Assembly: GCF_002443255.2 (NCBI RefSeq)
Contig: NW_019211455.1
Coordinates: forward strand, 6,543,959-6,607,958
From: Varroa destructor
Taxonomy: Eukaryota; Arthropoda; Arachnida; Mesostigmata; Varroidae
Length of the DNA stretch: 64,000 nt
Reading direction: 5' to 3'
In this document: positions 12,906 through 28,300 of the stretch, in pieces
Numbering within the stretch: the first letter of the stretch is position 1
How the letters are laid out: each line of letters opens with the position of its first letter
Program-made: the position numbers and the translations under genes
The notes under the pieces: generated by a model
What the model was told of the DNA's origin: nothing
The model's database searches: none
Seen by the model: the letters and a program-made list of their open reading frames with translations, nothing else

Positions 12906-15900
12906 TAGAAAAAGTAGAACTGTACAACCTATATAAACACATCCTCTTTACTTACCGTATAGTAACGGTCAAGTTATTTGGCATAAAGTATATATTGTTG
13001 GAGCATCCCTATCGGCTCATGCATACCAATATATTCGTTTTTGAGTTGGAAAAGGTAGCGAACGATTGGTCCAACAGTGATAAAGCATAGCACTGATGTA
13101 ATTAACTAGCAACTTCTACGTGGAAGACAAGGATAGATATTCGAAATGTCCCTTGATGAGTCCTTTTCAAGAAGGACGTATTTTTCCGATTACTTTACAA
13201 GGATTGCGACTCAGATTGCACGATGAGTCTAAGCAGGATTTATATATTAATGCCTATGAAGAGTTATTAGGTCCGTGGCAAAGCCAGTAGCCCTGGCTTT
13301 TGAATGAATTTATCCTCTCTCAAATTAAGATTTTTCAATAACGTACGATAACGACATAAATAACATGTTAGCACAAACGGTAGTAAAGCGGAAATTCGAT
13401 TGTACGTGTTGCGCCCTCCATTTGTGATCTTCATCTTCATCTTCATTCGACGCCGCCTCCGCTGAACTAGTGATAAAATGACTACAAGGGGCGTCGCTCC
13501 CCCTTGCGTGTCTGCATGAGTACGTGCTTTTGTACGCGCCGTAGGTATTTCATTTAAACGTTTGATAATACGCGTTAATGGACACATCAAAATGCAGCCA
13601 GTAAAAAATATACAGCAGTGGAGTGGTTATAGACAGGGTTTGTTACATGGCACAAGCAAATACAGTAACAGTATATAAACGAGATCGCGTTGGCACAGTC
13701 GATCGTAGTATTTCTATGGGCAAAAGACACTTAATCGAGACAAAAGACACTTAATGAAATTTTGAATCAAATGAAACCATGAGATAGCGTTTACGTTTCA
13801 GCGACGAATACGGAAAATAAAATTGATATTGTAATAACGGGGTAAGGACCCTACAGGTAATACATTGGCCAAGGACTAACGTATAGGCCACTCGTTTTAC
13901 AGGCTTCAAGCACTTCCACGACGAATCGCACGAAAAAATTATCATTATGTTAAAAAAAAAAAACTGCATCATGGTTCTCAATGCCGTTCCGAGTTTTTGC
14001 TTGGGGCGTTGGATAAAAATTTAATGGGAAGAGAAAAGTGCATAATCCAAACTATATACGGCGGATAAGTTGAAATAAGACAATTCTTGAAGCATTGGTA
14101 TTCCAGGTGGAAGATACGGCCTTTTTCGCTCACTAATTACGATCTATTTTTCAATGGCATGCTATATAATACTCTCAGCTGTTGACAATCGTTCTTCCAG
14201 GCGGCAGCAACTTATAATGCACGATTCCATTGCCACTAAACACAAAGTATCACATCATTTAGGACCAGTCTGAGCTTTACCACAAATAAAGCGCATCTTT
14301 TTAGTTTTTTTTTTTTTTTGTTTTTCATTATCATCCGTGACAACCCTTTCGGAATAAATAGCTCAGTCTCTCTCGTTGCAACGAGACAAAACGAGAGTAA
14401 AGTTCCTTAGGCAGAACTACGACTGAGTAAATACCGTTGCGTTAATCCGTGTGCCACCCAAACATCCGAGTTTTTTTTTAATGCCAGTTTTCCTCAAACC
14501 GTTAAAAACTATGGTGGTAGACGTTTTATTCTTTAGTGATATCACGACTAGTTTCAAATTGGTCTCGTTTAGATTCTGTGATAAGTTGATCTATATCTAC
14601 GTTTTCCCAAATCTGTCAACCACTACGAGGACCATTTTTCACGTTGAAGTTTCAGTTTGAAGTAGTATGAAATGTAATTCTGAATCCTTAACATCTGATT
14701 TCGGATTTGTTTATCTGAACTACCCGAAAGTTTTGCTTCTGATGCAGTCCTATACAGTACGGAGAACTAAGGATTGAACAAATATCTGAACTACGATCTT
14801 TGCAAAAATAGCTTTTTAGTTAAGAGCGTATTATGTAAGGTGGTTCGGATACGAATACCTTTACGTTACGTGACTTGTACTCGTCATACGTTCACATAAA
14901 TACCTTTGGGGTTCAAAGCTGTATTTTTTAAGTTTCAGAACTTACGATTGATGAAATTGGCAACTCTACTTAGCGATAGCCTACTGTGTTCTTTTGCGCA
15001 TAGGAAAAATGCAACAAGTTAGCTTTATTTTGACAATTGGTATGCTAAAAACCTGCTGATGAATCTGGTAGCAATGGTCTTTCATAGAAACGACTGTTTC
15101 CGCGGGAAGTCGATTGTGCCTTCAGGGGTAAAAGGTAACCACCGACAAATCATGCTGATCTTCATATAAGCTTTTACAACTCAAGCTTGAATGCGCATCA
15201 TTTAGCTAAATTGCCAGACGCACACGAAATGCATAGGAGTAAGTAGCTCAACGTATGTCGTCGCTTCGGGCGCAGCCTTGGATCGATAAAGCTATAACAG
15301 ACATGAAGAACGCAGAACGATGCGTTCATTGCGAAAAAACGTCTTGTCGTACTTCTGAGTACGTTACTTCATCTTGCTTAGAACAACACATTCTAAGTAT
15401 CTAGATGTAAATGGAAAGTTAGCACGTCAGGACAGTCTTTTCCGGTACCTGCGGCTTTTCTTCGAGTTTCCATTGAAACAATATGCGCTACTTCCCCAAG
15501 TATTCCACTAGCGTTTCGAACTTGCAGGGAATTTGGTACAGCGTAGTCTTGACTAGTGTACTTATTATACACAGGTATTAAGAAGGGGGATGAAGCGGAC
15601 AAAAAAGAATGAAGACAGGCTTCCTGTTGAACAGAAAGGTCTTCATAACAAAGACAACTCATCTACTTCTTTGACAACGCTTATTTAATCGATGTGCTTG
15701 TGTATAACGCTTGAATATGTAACTGATGCAGATGGCGAAGTGTTTTTGTCAAAAACAACAACTTCATGTACTTTGCACCGCCAAAGAATACGATGACAAC
15801 GATTTGTAATGGACAGATTAAACGTAACGGCGAAATTATAAACATTGTTATAAAGTACGGAAGCGTTGTCGAAGCAGTGTTTACTGGAGATAAAGAAGGG

Positions 15901-16328
15901 TACGTATATAAATATATGTACGTAGGATGTAAGTTGGCGAAGATCTCCGTGGTGTGTGATAATAACAACGATAATACGTGTAGTACGACAGTTGTTTATT
16001 TTATCTAGATTGTATCTACTAGTCCACCGTTATGAGTCGAAACGATTAAACAAATTCAGATAGGTATAGCAAGATCAATATGCAGTACAATATAAAGTTG
16101 AAAGGTGCACATCGGCGTTGTAAAAGAGATCATTCGCCCTGGATGGGCAAGATATCTCCCAGTTGGAATATTTAATCAGGTTCTTTGGGCGTTAGCAGGT
16201 CGATTGTAAAATCTCACGCAGTCATATTCTCTGTTATCTACGCTCATGCCACATCGGATTTCCTAAAGCGAAAATTTAGGCCAAACGCTCTTTTCACGCT
16301 ATCAATACCCATGTAGTCTCGAACGCTG
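12906..16328. other. Convergent intergenic region between MGLL-like and NRF-like genes
   Basis: The two flanking genes converge here, so both 3' UTRs should lie in this stretch. An AATAAA in the sense of the acyltransferase gene lies at 16000-15995 on the minus strand, about 330 bases past its stop. Plus-strand AATAAA copies occur near 13.8 and 14.28 kb. A direct repeat (13721-13755) and a (CTTCAT)3 tract (about 13427-13448) are present. No supported gene is seen. Confidence 0.5.
13721..13755. repeat. Two-copy direct repeat
   Basis: A 15-base segment beginning CAAAAGACAC occurs at 13721 and again at 13741 with a 20-base period. It is a minor tandem duplication. Confidence 0.85.
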
Positions 16329-19300
16329 TCAGAGGTAAACTTTGATGATTTTGCCAGGTTTGCTCTGTACCTCCAGTGGTTCTTGATGCGATATCGAGTC
16401 GTTGAATCGAACGGGCCCTCCATCTTCTAGCGATCCACGAGCGGCGTTCGAATCAAACATGCTCTCAAAGGTTGACTTGGAGAACTGGCGCAACGGCTGT
16501 TCCACAAACAAGTAGAATATTGCCGAGGCAAAGACGAGGTAAATCATATTGACAATAAACAGGTTTAACTGTAACGCAATTACATGAATGTAAATGATCA
16601 GAGTTGCATAAAATACATTGTACGCTATGTCGAAACGCTAGAATTTATGAGTGAAATCAACGATCTGTATCATAATGGGAAACCGACACGATAGCCACTC
16701 TTCTGTCCTATGGTCACTGGGTGAGAAAAGAGGACTAAATAGAGATTATACGTAAAAGAGTAAAACATAAAGTTGCAAGTAGAACGTTACGTCGAGATGC
16801 TAAGGCATCAGCCTTATGGTATCTAGTATCCGTTGCTGATTGAGGGAACAAATGCAAAATACACCGCCACTCACCACTGTGAAATGGCGCCCGTAAAGAC
16901 GCTCGCGAATAGTCCACTGCTGATAGTAGATGATTACTGGACTAAGGAGATAAGCGCTTAGGCTAAGTCGCGATAGGGGCCGCAGGGCAGGCCAGCCAAG
17001 CAGGCGATCGAGAATCGGAGCATTGCCGGAAGCACAACATACCACTATCCACATAAGGCCCAATGCCCACATCGAACGGTGTCCTGCAGCATAAAGGAAT
17101 TTGACCAGGTCTGTGGACTGCGATCCGTTACCACGGTTCCAGAGCCACGGGATCAGTAGAGCCAAGACCATCAAAACGAGCGAGACCGGCCATAACATCA
17201 AACGGGTCACCTGCACCACGACAAAAAATCACGACAGGGTAAAATTTACATGATGCGCTTAGTTTATGCAAGACATCTTCGGTACGGTACACCGGCCGTG
17301 GAAAGACTTACAACACTATGAAATAATCTAATGAATGAAATAAATAAAATACTAAACACACGTGTGTATTCATAACGAGGTCATAGTATAATTAGCAGGC
17401 ATTTTTGTTACGCCAGTCACCAACGTTATTTTGCGTAGATACCTATTAAGATATGCTACATCACCCACCGGCCTCAACCTCATAAAAGGACTGGCGCCAA
17501 TCAGATACCCCGTGCAGATGCCAACAGTAAAGGGAGCAGCGTGTGTGTGTGCTTGCATAAAAATATCATCCATCATCAGAGCCATGACGCGTGGATTTTC
17601 AAGTGGAAGTATCGTCGCCGGATAGTTAGCTAGGACAGTGTGAGCTCCGACCAAGGACGAAGTAACGACTATAACAGCAAATGCTACCAGAGCGCCCATT
17701 GCAGGTTTCCTGTTTGGCAAAATTTAGGAAAAGCCTTTTGGTAGGTAGTGAAGAAGGCAAAACCAACCTGATCCTATTTCAAGGTTCAAATGACCTGTTG
17801 TTTAGTCGTTGTCATTTCTGCTATCTGTGAATTAGTCGAAATTTACTCATTTCTAAATCAGTTTGCTAGATGCATAAAACAGTTGCCTGATCATTATTTT
17901 CCAATGATTTTTTGATAGAGTTACCGCTTCGTAATTTAGGCGCCACAAGAAATAACGTCTATAGTTGTCGTCCCTCATGGACCACTGTCCTTCAAATGTT
18001 AATGTGAGGATGCTAGGGTATGACAAGGTAGACGATATACTTACTGAAATTTGCTAAAGATTACGCTTAGTAGCAATGTGTCTATTAACACTTTATCACA
18101 TATTGGATGTATATAGATGCAAAACGGTAAATAATTAAGAAATTTATATTTCTTAATAATTAGCTATATAGCAAAAAATACTAACGCAAGTAAATTCACG
18201 CTCCATTTACAGACCAACTCGCAAGGATAACAATACCTGAATCTTGGCAAAAACTGGGCGACATCTTGTAATAATTTTCATTAGGTATATACACGCATAT
18301 TTAGTTTATTAGTTTTCAGGTTCTTGAGCAAGCTTCGAAGAGGCAATATTTCGAAATTTTTTTGGGAAACATTAAACGCAATTACATGGATATGGCGCCA
18401 TTCTAAATCAAATGAACAATTTTTATAGCCAGCTGCATAAGTAGGTGTGCATAAAGAAACAACGTACTTGACAAGTAGAACAACAAGTACTAACAGGACG
18501 ACCTGGAGCTGCCAATCGGCGCTGAGAAACCACAAGTTTGGGGTACACTGGAAATGTTCCACGTATAAATAAATATACACTACTTTAGCCGTCAAGATAA
18601 ACATAACCAATGTATAACAACTATTATCTTATTATATCTGCAAACAGACAACATCTATACATATATATGCTTGCTAGATACAGATCTAACTCTTTTAGAA
18701 TCTAGATAGAAATCCACAAGTATTTCTGTTACGTGCGTGTGTTTAGTTTATAAAATATCAATTCAATCAATTAAGGTATCACTTAAGTGTGTGGATGCGC
18801 TTAGATACATTAGCCATTGTCTCAGCTTCCTAATGATGCCGGCACTAGCAAAGTAAGATAATCTATTTGTGATCCTTTGTCCTAAGGCCGATTTCATATG
18901 TCCATCTTATACGCAGATCACGATATGTTAAAAGAGCTATCATATTCCAGAAAAAATAAATCTTGAGTGATACGCAAGTACTATGCACGATATCGAGCTT
19001 TCGTTTCCGCTGCTTTCCTCACCTTCAACGCATTTTTGCAGGTTAGTCGTTGGTCAGATTCGTGACTCTAAGGAAACTAATGCCATGTAATACCACAACA
19101 GAGGCTTCTCGACTGTCTCTAAATCAGAAGCGAAATACATATAGCCAAATATAGGGTTATTACTCTAAGTTCTATAAAGCTGTAGTAACAAGTGATTTAT
19201 TCGATCTTCCACTTTGGGCTTTAGACAGTGGTCTGCAGGCGATAATTAAATGATGATCAATGCAGCGCCAAGATAGCTAACTGGCGTCTTTGTGCGTAAT

Positions 19301-22300
19301 TATACGTTGTTTCCAAAGAAATAAAGTGTTTTAAGCCTACACGGCGTTCAATTCTCGTAGACCCGCCCAATGATTTAGCGCACAGGCCCTGTGGCCAACG
19401 ATGCGCGCTAAATCACCGCGTGCGACTAAGTAGTTCATGTATTCTAACAAAGGTCCTCATCCGTTAAAGCCATGAATCGGCAATTTGCCTTTGAGCTTTC
19501 CTGCAATGTAATTATACGGCAGGATAAGGAAATAAACTGGTATTGCGCATTACAAGATAGCCGCCGCAGACCAAGAAGTCCTCTTATCGCTGGATACGTC
19601 ATATAATGTCCAGTCCGACAAACCAGCGCGCCAAACAGATTCGTAAACTTCTTCCTTTGATGTTCTCGAGGAGATCTGCTTCATCATCGTCATGGGTGGC
19701 AGCCATATAACAGTCCGTCAACGGAGCTCTTCGTTGCGCCGAAGGAACATTTAGCAGCCGCATGATGATGAAAACAAGAAAGAGCGCCATAACCGCTAGT
19801 GTCACTGGAAACACGATTCACTGATCGGCCAAACATGGCTGCAGCTTCTGCTACTGTTTGTACAACGCATAAACTGTATTACCTTAAAACTAGCGAAGCA
19901 ATAGAGCCGATAATAACTGGTGCTGGTAACTGTAAAAAAAATCTGCCCCTTCCTTCATTATTACAATTGTCACGTGTTGTAAGCGAACGAAAATACTTTC
20001 TAAATTTGTATCGTTTATTATGCGGGTAACACAATGACAAGTCAGATCGTAGTTATTGGAAGTACAATACATAATTATATTACTGCGCGCTGATCATCCA
20101 ACGAAGACTGAGCCCGCAACACGTTACCTGCAGAGATAGCAAACAGAACCTGGCTACATGAGTTTCTGATGGTTGCAAAAATACGTGTAGATAGAACACT
20201 CCAGTGTTTCGCTCAGACCGCCGAACGGGATATAAGGCACGACTGAATGTTCCTTAGCCCATCTTTTTGCTGCTTTTGACGCGCTGACCAATCATTTGGC
20301 CCGCTGAATTTTTCCGATCGAAACTTCATCAGCAGCCAGCTACTTCAGTCCCAGCAAAAGAGTCCTGTTGTTATCCTGTTAGGATGTTATCCTGTGAAAG
20401 GAATTCACTTTTTCGAAGGGAGCGCTACATGCCTGTATGTGATATGGCGTAATTCAAGTTGTCGAATCATTGTCCTACGTACTTTACGTAGCTGATGTGC
20501 CTATTTCTATACACTGTTTCTTAGCGAGACGTTGAAACTTTGCTAAGATTAAGCTTGGCTATGTTGTTACCATTGTTAGAAGCCTAGGCTCACAACATTT
20601 AGGTTGTATATATATTTCACTAGAATCCAGCTAGCTGTTCTCTCTGTGTATGTTTTTAGGCGAACATGTGTCTAGGCTTAGTCGAAGAATCATTAGATAC
20701 ACTCGTCACACAATGCAACAGAGGTTTAGAGAAGAAAACTCAAATATATTTTTTAATGAACTGATAGCGGCATATTGTAGTGAAATACGCAGCAGTCTCC
20801 ATTTTCTCAAGTCTATTTACAAACTAGACGCTCCAAAGTGTATTTCAAAACAGCGTCTGGATTCTAGTTAACGTATGATGGAAACGTACATCGTGTGTAC
20901 GGATTATGCCGCGATTCTTTTTCCAACGATTGTTTATAATGTTTATCTCAGAACTCATAAGAAGGAGCATTCAAAAGGATCTAAACGACGCGCCAGGATG
21001 AAAGGACGGTGAACCCTTATTATGCGAAATTCTCATTTTGTTATATACGATGAACGTGATATATAAAAAAGGAGCGCGATAAAAAGAAAAGAAAAATAGC
21101 CCTGTAGAGTTCTACATGGTGGACGTGTGATATAAACAAAATTTAATGCTGTACCTCATATACGCTTCTGGCAGATATCTATATTTACTACTATTTGGAC
21201 GGCCAACTCAGGACCTTCAGATTCTATGGGTGTAAGTTTTGAACTTGAGGCAAAGTTTTAAAGAAAAAACATGCATTAATATATATCGTGATTCAAAGGA
21301 ACAGATTAATTTTCTTTTCAGGTCGACACCCTACATAATTAATTGTTCATTAAGGAGCTTGGCAATACAACGATCTAACTACGCCACCCAACGAGCGCAT
21401 GCTACCGCCATATTGTAGCGGATATTCATGAACGCCGTCGGAGACTGAAGAACAATTACTGCTGTTAAGACAAGCTACGATCTACGGTCAAGATATATAC
21501 GAATTGGAAGTTAGAATCATAGAAAGAAACTGTACTTACTCTTAACTTTTTTTTTGTTAAACTGACGCTAATGGACAAATATATAATATAGAGAGCCCTA
21601 GATTGTGAAATGCAGCATCAAATTTTCCAAGTCTCTAATTTGTCGAGCTTATCCTTTGTTACGATCGATTTTCTTTAGCAAAACTTCGCTTCGTCCCTAC
21701 GACCATTCTTCACCCGTCGCGCTAATACATTGACCCCCTTTAGCGTTAAAATGCTCAAATATAAAGCGTATCACATAGAGTTGGCACCCTTGTATAGCGC
21801 TCTGTTTCTTAGAATGTCAGAATTGTTTAAAGCACCAGCAAAACTGACGCACCACCGTCGTTATTAACTACCATAGCTAAGACCCCAACAGGATTTGGGA
21901 CATTTCTCACCCAAGCATAACTCTAGTCGATATCGATTCTTACCATCTTGTCGGCAGATACAAAATTATTTACGGAGAAGAGGATGGGCAGCCAGTTCGC
22001 GTGGCAGTTAACAGTGGCGTTAAGCACATTCTCGCGCCAGACGGGTCCCGACCCGACCAATGGGAGAACCGAGAAGATGCCCACACTGAACAGTGCGCAA
22101 GATGTCAATCTGCGATGACAGATAAATGTAGGAACAAATGCTCGTAGCGGTTTGCTCATCGAGTGGATCTACTATTCGCGAGGAAGAAAACTGCTTTTTT
22201 CTTTTTTTTTGAAAAGATTTTTTTTGTTTCGCCTAATCTTGTGTCCTTTTTAAGCAAAGTTCTCGCATTTGTTTACGGTCGGGAATTGTCGAAACTAACT

Positions 22301-25300
22301 TGTAGTATGCCTCTACTAATTTGATGAAAAAACGTTGCAGTTCTTATAAATAATACGACTACAAGCAAGGATCAAGCACTAATTATCCGTTTACTAACGC
22401 ATTTTGTCCCCGAATAGATATCTATGCATATGACCTTATGTAGAGATAAGTGCCAAAATGAAATTATCAGTAATTTTTTTAGATTGTCATTGATCTTACT
22501 GAGAAATAAAACCGTCTTACGAACCTGAAGTACCTGTGCAAATACGAGGTAAAGATATCCTTGTATCTAATGACGTTATCAGATGAAGTAGCTGTGATAC
22601 GATAGCTCATGAGTAGTCCACTAGACACGGGCAGGCAGTATGAAACAGCAGGAATACCAGATGCACTGTGTTTAAACACTCATCTTAATAATACCTTCAA
22701 CGACTTAATGGTTCATCCTCGTTGTAAATGCTCTATAGCTGGTCACATTTGAATAGCGTTTTTGCGCCATTAACGGCAGTGTCACATCAGTAATTTGCTC
22801 TTGCTTTGAGATGGACCCCGCTGACAGACAAAAGCCAAAGGTCATGACCAGACCAAAACAATTCACAGATCTATTGATCGAGAAAATTTCAGATATCTGA
22901 CTTACCTTTAGCTTTAATTGAAATTCTTTAAAGCGAGTGCCGCTTAGCCAGCTGGCTTTGGCGGACGCTCTATTTGACATTATAGAAAAGAAAAAAAGCT
23001 TTGCAACGATAGTTTTAACAGTTGATTACAGTTGGCATGTATCATTTAAATTTCTCTAGGTTCAGGACCGAGTTGCCTTGGGGCGATGGGTCGACACCGC
23101 TATCTTTTTGCTTTTTACCGTTAGAACCGTTAGGGACGAGTATAGGGGACGGAAAGCCAGCGAGCAATAAGTACGTGCAAACAGCTGCTGTGCCAATCCT
23201 CTTATGACACGCTACCTATATGGGTACAATAGTGTACTGTACCCCCTTAAACTTGCTTATAAACATGTATAATCGAATTATATATATATNNNNNNNNNNN
23301 NNNNNNNNNNNNNNNNNNNNNNNNNNNNNNNNNNNNNNNNNNNNNNNNNNNNNNNNNNNNNNNNNNNNNNNNNNNNNNNNNNNNNNNNNTATATATAGTA
23401 TAGCGATATTACGGTTCGAGCTTTCTACTGTTAGTCAATACGAGAGCACCGGCTTATGATAGATAACAAAATGTTTTTAAATAGCCAAACGTTGTACGCT
23501 GATCACTTCGCTCAAAAAACCGCCGTCCTAGTCCAAAACAAGGATGTGACGAACCTGATAAAGAAAAAATTCTCCACAGCCAAAAATCCGTTGGCAACCA
23601 ACTGAAATGGCATTGAGTTCATGGCTCCGATGAGAAAAGCCAGGTTACCTGTAACAATGTAACTTTATTCGAATACCTCCTTTCAACATGCAGTTTTTCT
23701 TGTACGGGTTCTACTTCCATGTGGGTTGACTAATAAACGTCAGATTTGACGTAATTTATCAAATTTACAGCATATAGGACCTGCTAATTGACTCGACCAA
23801 AGTAGAGTAAACCTAAGAATTGTCCGTTAATCTGTAAACGGGTCATTGCTCCGTATTGCTGTTTCATAGAGATAAACATTGAAGTCCGGCTTCCGACCCT
23901 TTCTAACGGACTTTGCCACCTAATTATGCTAGATAATGCATTTATCGGCTTCGTCACTTATTCTGCCTTATTTTAGTACTAAACAAAAATAGCCCTCTAT
24001 ACACAAGCAAAGAGCAAGCTTTAAAAACGACTTTTGTAATGAGAAATCACAGCAACGCCCCGATACGCTAACCATTGTCTTCTGGCACTCTGTCAGGCAA
24101 AAACCACATTGCCGACAAGAAACTAGAATTGCAGGTGTATCTAACGCTCATCAGATTTAGCCCAACACCGGCGACATAATCAGGTTTGGTCACCGTCACC
24201 GATTCCCGAAAACACCGAACAGAATGACAGACAACTTTGCAAGCGCCCACTAAATTTAGCATATAGTAATTTTCACGATTCTGTAAAGTTCCTTTCCCCA
24301 TGCCGAGCCTGCAATCTACGCACTAGTGGCTCGCAGATGCGCGTTACTTAGAGCTTGACAAAACAGGACACCGACAGCGTTAGGTATTGCATTACGGTAG
24401 GGGCAACATATGACTCCAGCACCCCCGTACGATATGCAGGGGAAACTCGAAATATACTGTTAGAGAACGTACGTTATTTTACGGGCTCGCAAATGTTATT
24501 TAAAGTTTCCTAGCAAAACAACAGTGAAAATAAGGAAAGTACCAACAACGAAAGCACAACAGAAACAATTGGCCCCTCTACTGTCCAACACGTAAATTTT
24601 GTTTTTAAACTGGCGTCAAACAACGGCAACAAATATGGAGAACAATGGATTTGGTTTTTTTAACAATAGTTTCAGTAGCGACACGCTTCGACACAACGCG
24701 CAGTGGAGAGCGCAATGCAAGATGGTAAATTAAAAACGCTCTATATGAACACATACAGAATACGGACGTTTTATCTTTTCGAGACAAAATGCTAAGTTAT
24801 ACAATAACAATAACTAACGAGTGAACTTTTACGTAAGTTCAGCGATCTGTTGGCGCCTACGTTAACAATCGCTAGAGAGGCGAATGCGTTAGTTATTATA
24901 GTCCAAGTCTGGCGCGCAACTGTTTTCAAAACACGTTATTATTACGAACGTTTCACAACGATGGCTGAATTTTACTTCTAAGAGCGTCTACATAGACAAT
25001 GCACCGTATTTTGGTCGAAAAGGGCGCTTTTACCCGACTGACGTTGATCCTGAAGATAATAATCTATGCCTATCTATGACTGGAGAAACTTCTCAGCTTC
25101 TATTTATATGTGCTCCTTTGTGTCTGATGGATACAGGCTCAGTAATACTCTTAGACATTATTTTCCTACAAGCATTGGATCTGTACATATTTTTTTATGC
25201 TAGATAGACATCTAATGGAACTGCTTTTCCTTGTGAAATAAAAGCTGGGTATTTATACAGCATAATTACGACTTGTAAAATGTACCTCTAATGAACTAAA

Positions 25301-28300
25301 TGCGTAGACTCAGGTCTCTTAGTTCCGTGCGCAGGAAAAATTTCATCTGACTGGGTCAGTCGTTAGCGTTGTCGTTAATATTTGGAACAGAGGGCAGCTG
25401 TCCACATGGAATAAGTGTCGGAAAAAAATGTAGACTCAACAGTTATTTTATAGAACTTATCTGTCCTTCTGTTGGTCGGATATTTTAAACTTACACAGAA
25501 AACACAGTATAATGCTATGTTAAGCGCTCCACGTCATTAGCTGTAAAGGTAAGCTCAATGTCGATACCCAATTGTCTTCATCATTGGCAAAATGTCAACG
25601 AAGCCAGTATGAAAACATTAAGAACATTCGCTACTCTTGTAGCACTCCCTGCCATGACAAATCCAACTGACTGTAAATATCCAGAGCTAGAACAGTTGCA
25701 CCATACTACCGTTCACAACAAAAACAATAACATTCGAAGCTAAAAGTTTCACCGTAACTGGCCAGCTAACTGATGAAGTTCCGATAGATGTACTGATGCC
25801 GATATCCTCAGCGCAATGAACAAGCTATAATAGGTAAATAAAATAAATTTGTCCTATAATAACTACATACAGTGAACACCTCTATGCTATCGGTCAATAT
25901 GCGACGAGTCAAGATAATCCAGAACGGCCTTGGAAACTTAGATCCAACAAACACTTGGCCTGAATCCTAATTGTGCGATAAAGCAAAGGTTGTTAGACCA
26001 ACGAAAACGAGTGGGCTCCGATGCCGCTGAAAGGATTACTGACCACTAGACCAAAGTCAAAAGGTTAAAGGGCTGTACGTAATTTTCTTATTCGACCCAA
26101 GTGTTCTAACTGAAAAAGTGTTATCTTTGCCGCTTTTGAAATGTATCTAAAAGCGCATAACTACACAGTAAACAGGATGCTTAGATATAACTGGCCGCTT
26201 CCGGATTCGATCAGCTCTAGCTTAATCTAACATTCTTACGCATTGATCTGAAGTCGAGATATCGATAGGTCTGGCACAAGACAACCCACAAAAGTGACAT
26301 CACCCGAAGCCCATGCAGGCATCGAAGAGCACATGGACCTGTTGAGCTCGTTGAAAGCAATAGGCGCAGATTCTGCTTAAGGTCGAATGCCATAATTGCA
26401 CCTTGAAGGAGATTCAAAACATAACAACCATATGATTTATATATAAAGCTAACTGCAAAATGTAAAAACATTAAATATGCTAATAACTCAATAAAATAAC
26501 ACATTTAATATTATTAGCGCTCGCTTGTTTTTCCGTTTAGTTATGTGTGCAAACATACTCTTGTTAGTTCCTTGGTTTTTTTTTTCATTAATTGCAGAGT
26601 TCCATATCTGGGTAAGTTTTAGCCATCTGTCCACTGCTCCTAGCACAGAATTTCGATTGATACCCCAAAAAGAAAGTCACTCCAAGATACACTCTTACAA
26701 CCTTGTAACTTTGAAATTAGCCGCGTTGAACTCATAGGCTGTTGACATGTAATTTTCAATTCGTAACAACGGTACCAGGATATTAGCAGCCCTCAACGAA
26801 TTTTCCCGATCATTATTCCAAGTGGAGTTGCGCAAAAACCGTTTCAAGGCCACTGTTTTTAATGCTTCTATGGCTAAGGGAAGGGCCTTAAAATAAAGCT
26901 CATAAATAGTAATAACAGCCATTTACCTTTTGCGTGTTTTTTTAGTATAAACATTTTTTCCGGATAAGTCCCGCGCCTCGGCGTAGACCTGAGCAATATG
27001 TAGAGACTTGTAAAGAAACGTATTCCACATTTTAGCTTTGCGCTCGATTAATCTCATGAGCCTGAACATATACGTAAAGTGAGGCAAAAGTAATTAATAA
27101 TATACGAATACAATAGTTAGTCGAAGCTATCCCGATATAACATCTCTGATCATTTAAAAAAATTACCCATTACATATGTTTAGTACTGAGGGATATCGCC
27201 ATGGGGTCATGATGTTAGAAGTTATTCGGCAGAGTTTCGTTTCTGATCGAAAACCTACAAAAATGGATATTGCAAGAAGTCTCTCAGGCGCCCTATTCCA
27301 GTTAGCGGATTTTGTAGAATTTTGAATCTCTCGTGCATTTTACTGTCCAGTTATTAATGTCATCTCCAGGAACGTATATCTGCGTAAAATGTTCACTAGA
27401 TTTTGTTACCCATGCGTAATAGGAACAAGAACGTCTAGTTGTGTCTCTATCATCAGCTGTCTGGCATGAATCCTCTATCCCTTCAAAGTTCGTATGCTGT
27501 GCCCGGCTTGATGAACTAGACAGTTTCCTAGTATAGTACGTTAAGTGTCCAGCTATGAGACGCCCTGGCATACCAGTTCACTTATACAGTCCGAGAACTA
27601 ATCCCCAATATGGATCAGCCAAGAGTTTCAGCTAAGCATGCTGAAAAAGCAAACCGGAAACTTCAGTAGCTTTACGAAATAGCAATAGATCTGCGACAAC
27701 TGTGTGTGTATATGCCATTCATTTCAGCTCAATAACATAAACGTCAATCTATATCTATCTATAAACGAGTGTATTAACGAGAAAGTGCAACGCTTCCAAG
27801 TAACATTTTCAGTGAAGCGCTCAAGAAAAACATCCTCTGTACGTTACATAGATACGTGTAGTCATTTGCAGTAAATAACGCTAAATTTAAAGTTAAAAAA
27901 ACTCACGCTTAACTTGCATTTTTATACATATGCTGGTCACGCCACAGCGGACGCATTATGCGTGCTAGTTAAGCAAAAATGCAAATTAGGCATAGGTTTT
28001 TTTTTTCTCAAATAAGCCTTTCCTGCGCTTTTTTTATTTGAGAATTAGACAAAACCGCAGTCTCAAGCAGTTAACAATATGTAGCGCCACTAGACGTACA
28101 AGTGCGCACCGTGGATGTTACTACGACACTTCCTGGCAGTCATATTTCCAAATAAAAGACCCTTCTGTGTCGCGGGCAGTACAATCGCGGACTTCTCAAA
28201 TTATAGGAATTGCTGAGCGTAAGCCCATGCAAAAAAGCTTCAAGCTGAAGTCGCTGTTCATATGCCGACATCACTTCTATGCTAGCATTACGAAAAAATC

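Noticed and set aside
20650..20871. 73-codon plus-strand frame antisense to an NRF-like intron
   Set aside because: Helix-prone but with no recognised family and no supporting splice or polyadenylation context.
25558..25743. Minus-strand segment resembling the SVDTFF part of the NRF-like protein
   Set aside because: The exon at 23648-23555 supplies this part (NGFLAVENFFFIS) with correct phases on both sides. The 25.6 kb segment is two residues short and has no matching donor.
26217..26504. Met-initiated 95-codon minus-strand ORF taken as a separate gene
   Set aside because: Only its 3' part is real coding sequence, as an internal exon (26401-26240) of the NRF-like gene. The N-terminal part is intron.
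27302..27571. 89-codon minus-strand frame in the NRF-like intron
   Set aside because: No membrane helix, no family similarity and no splice sites fitting the flanking exons.
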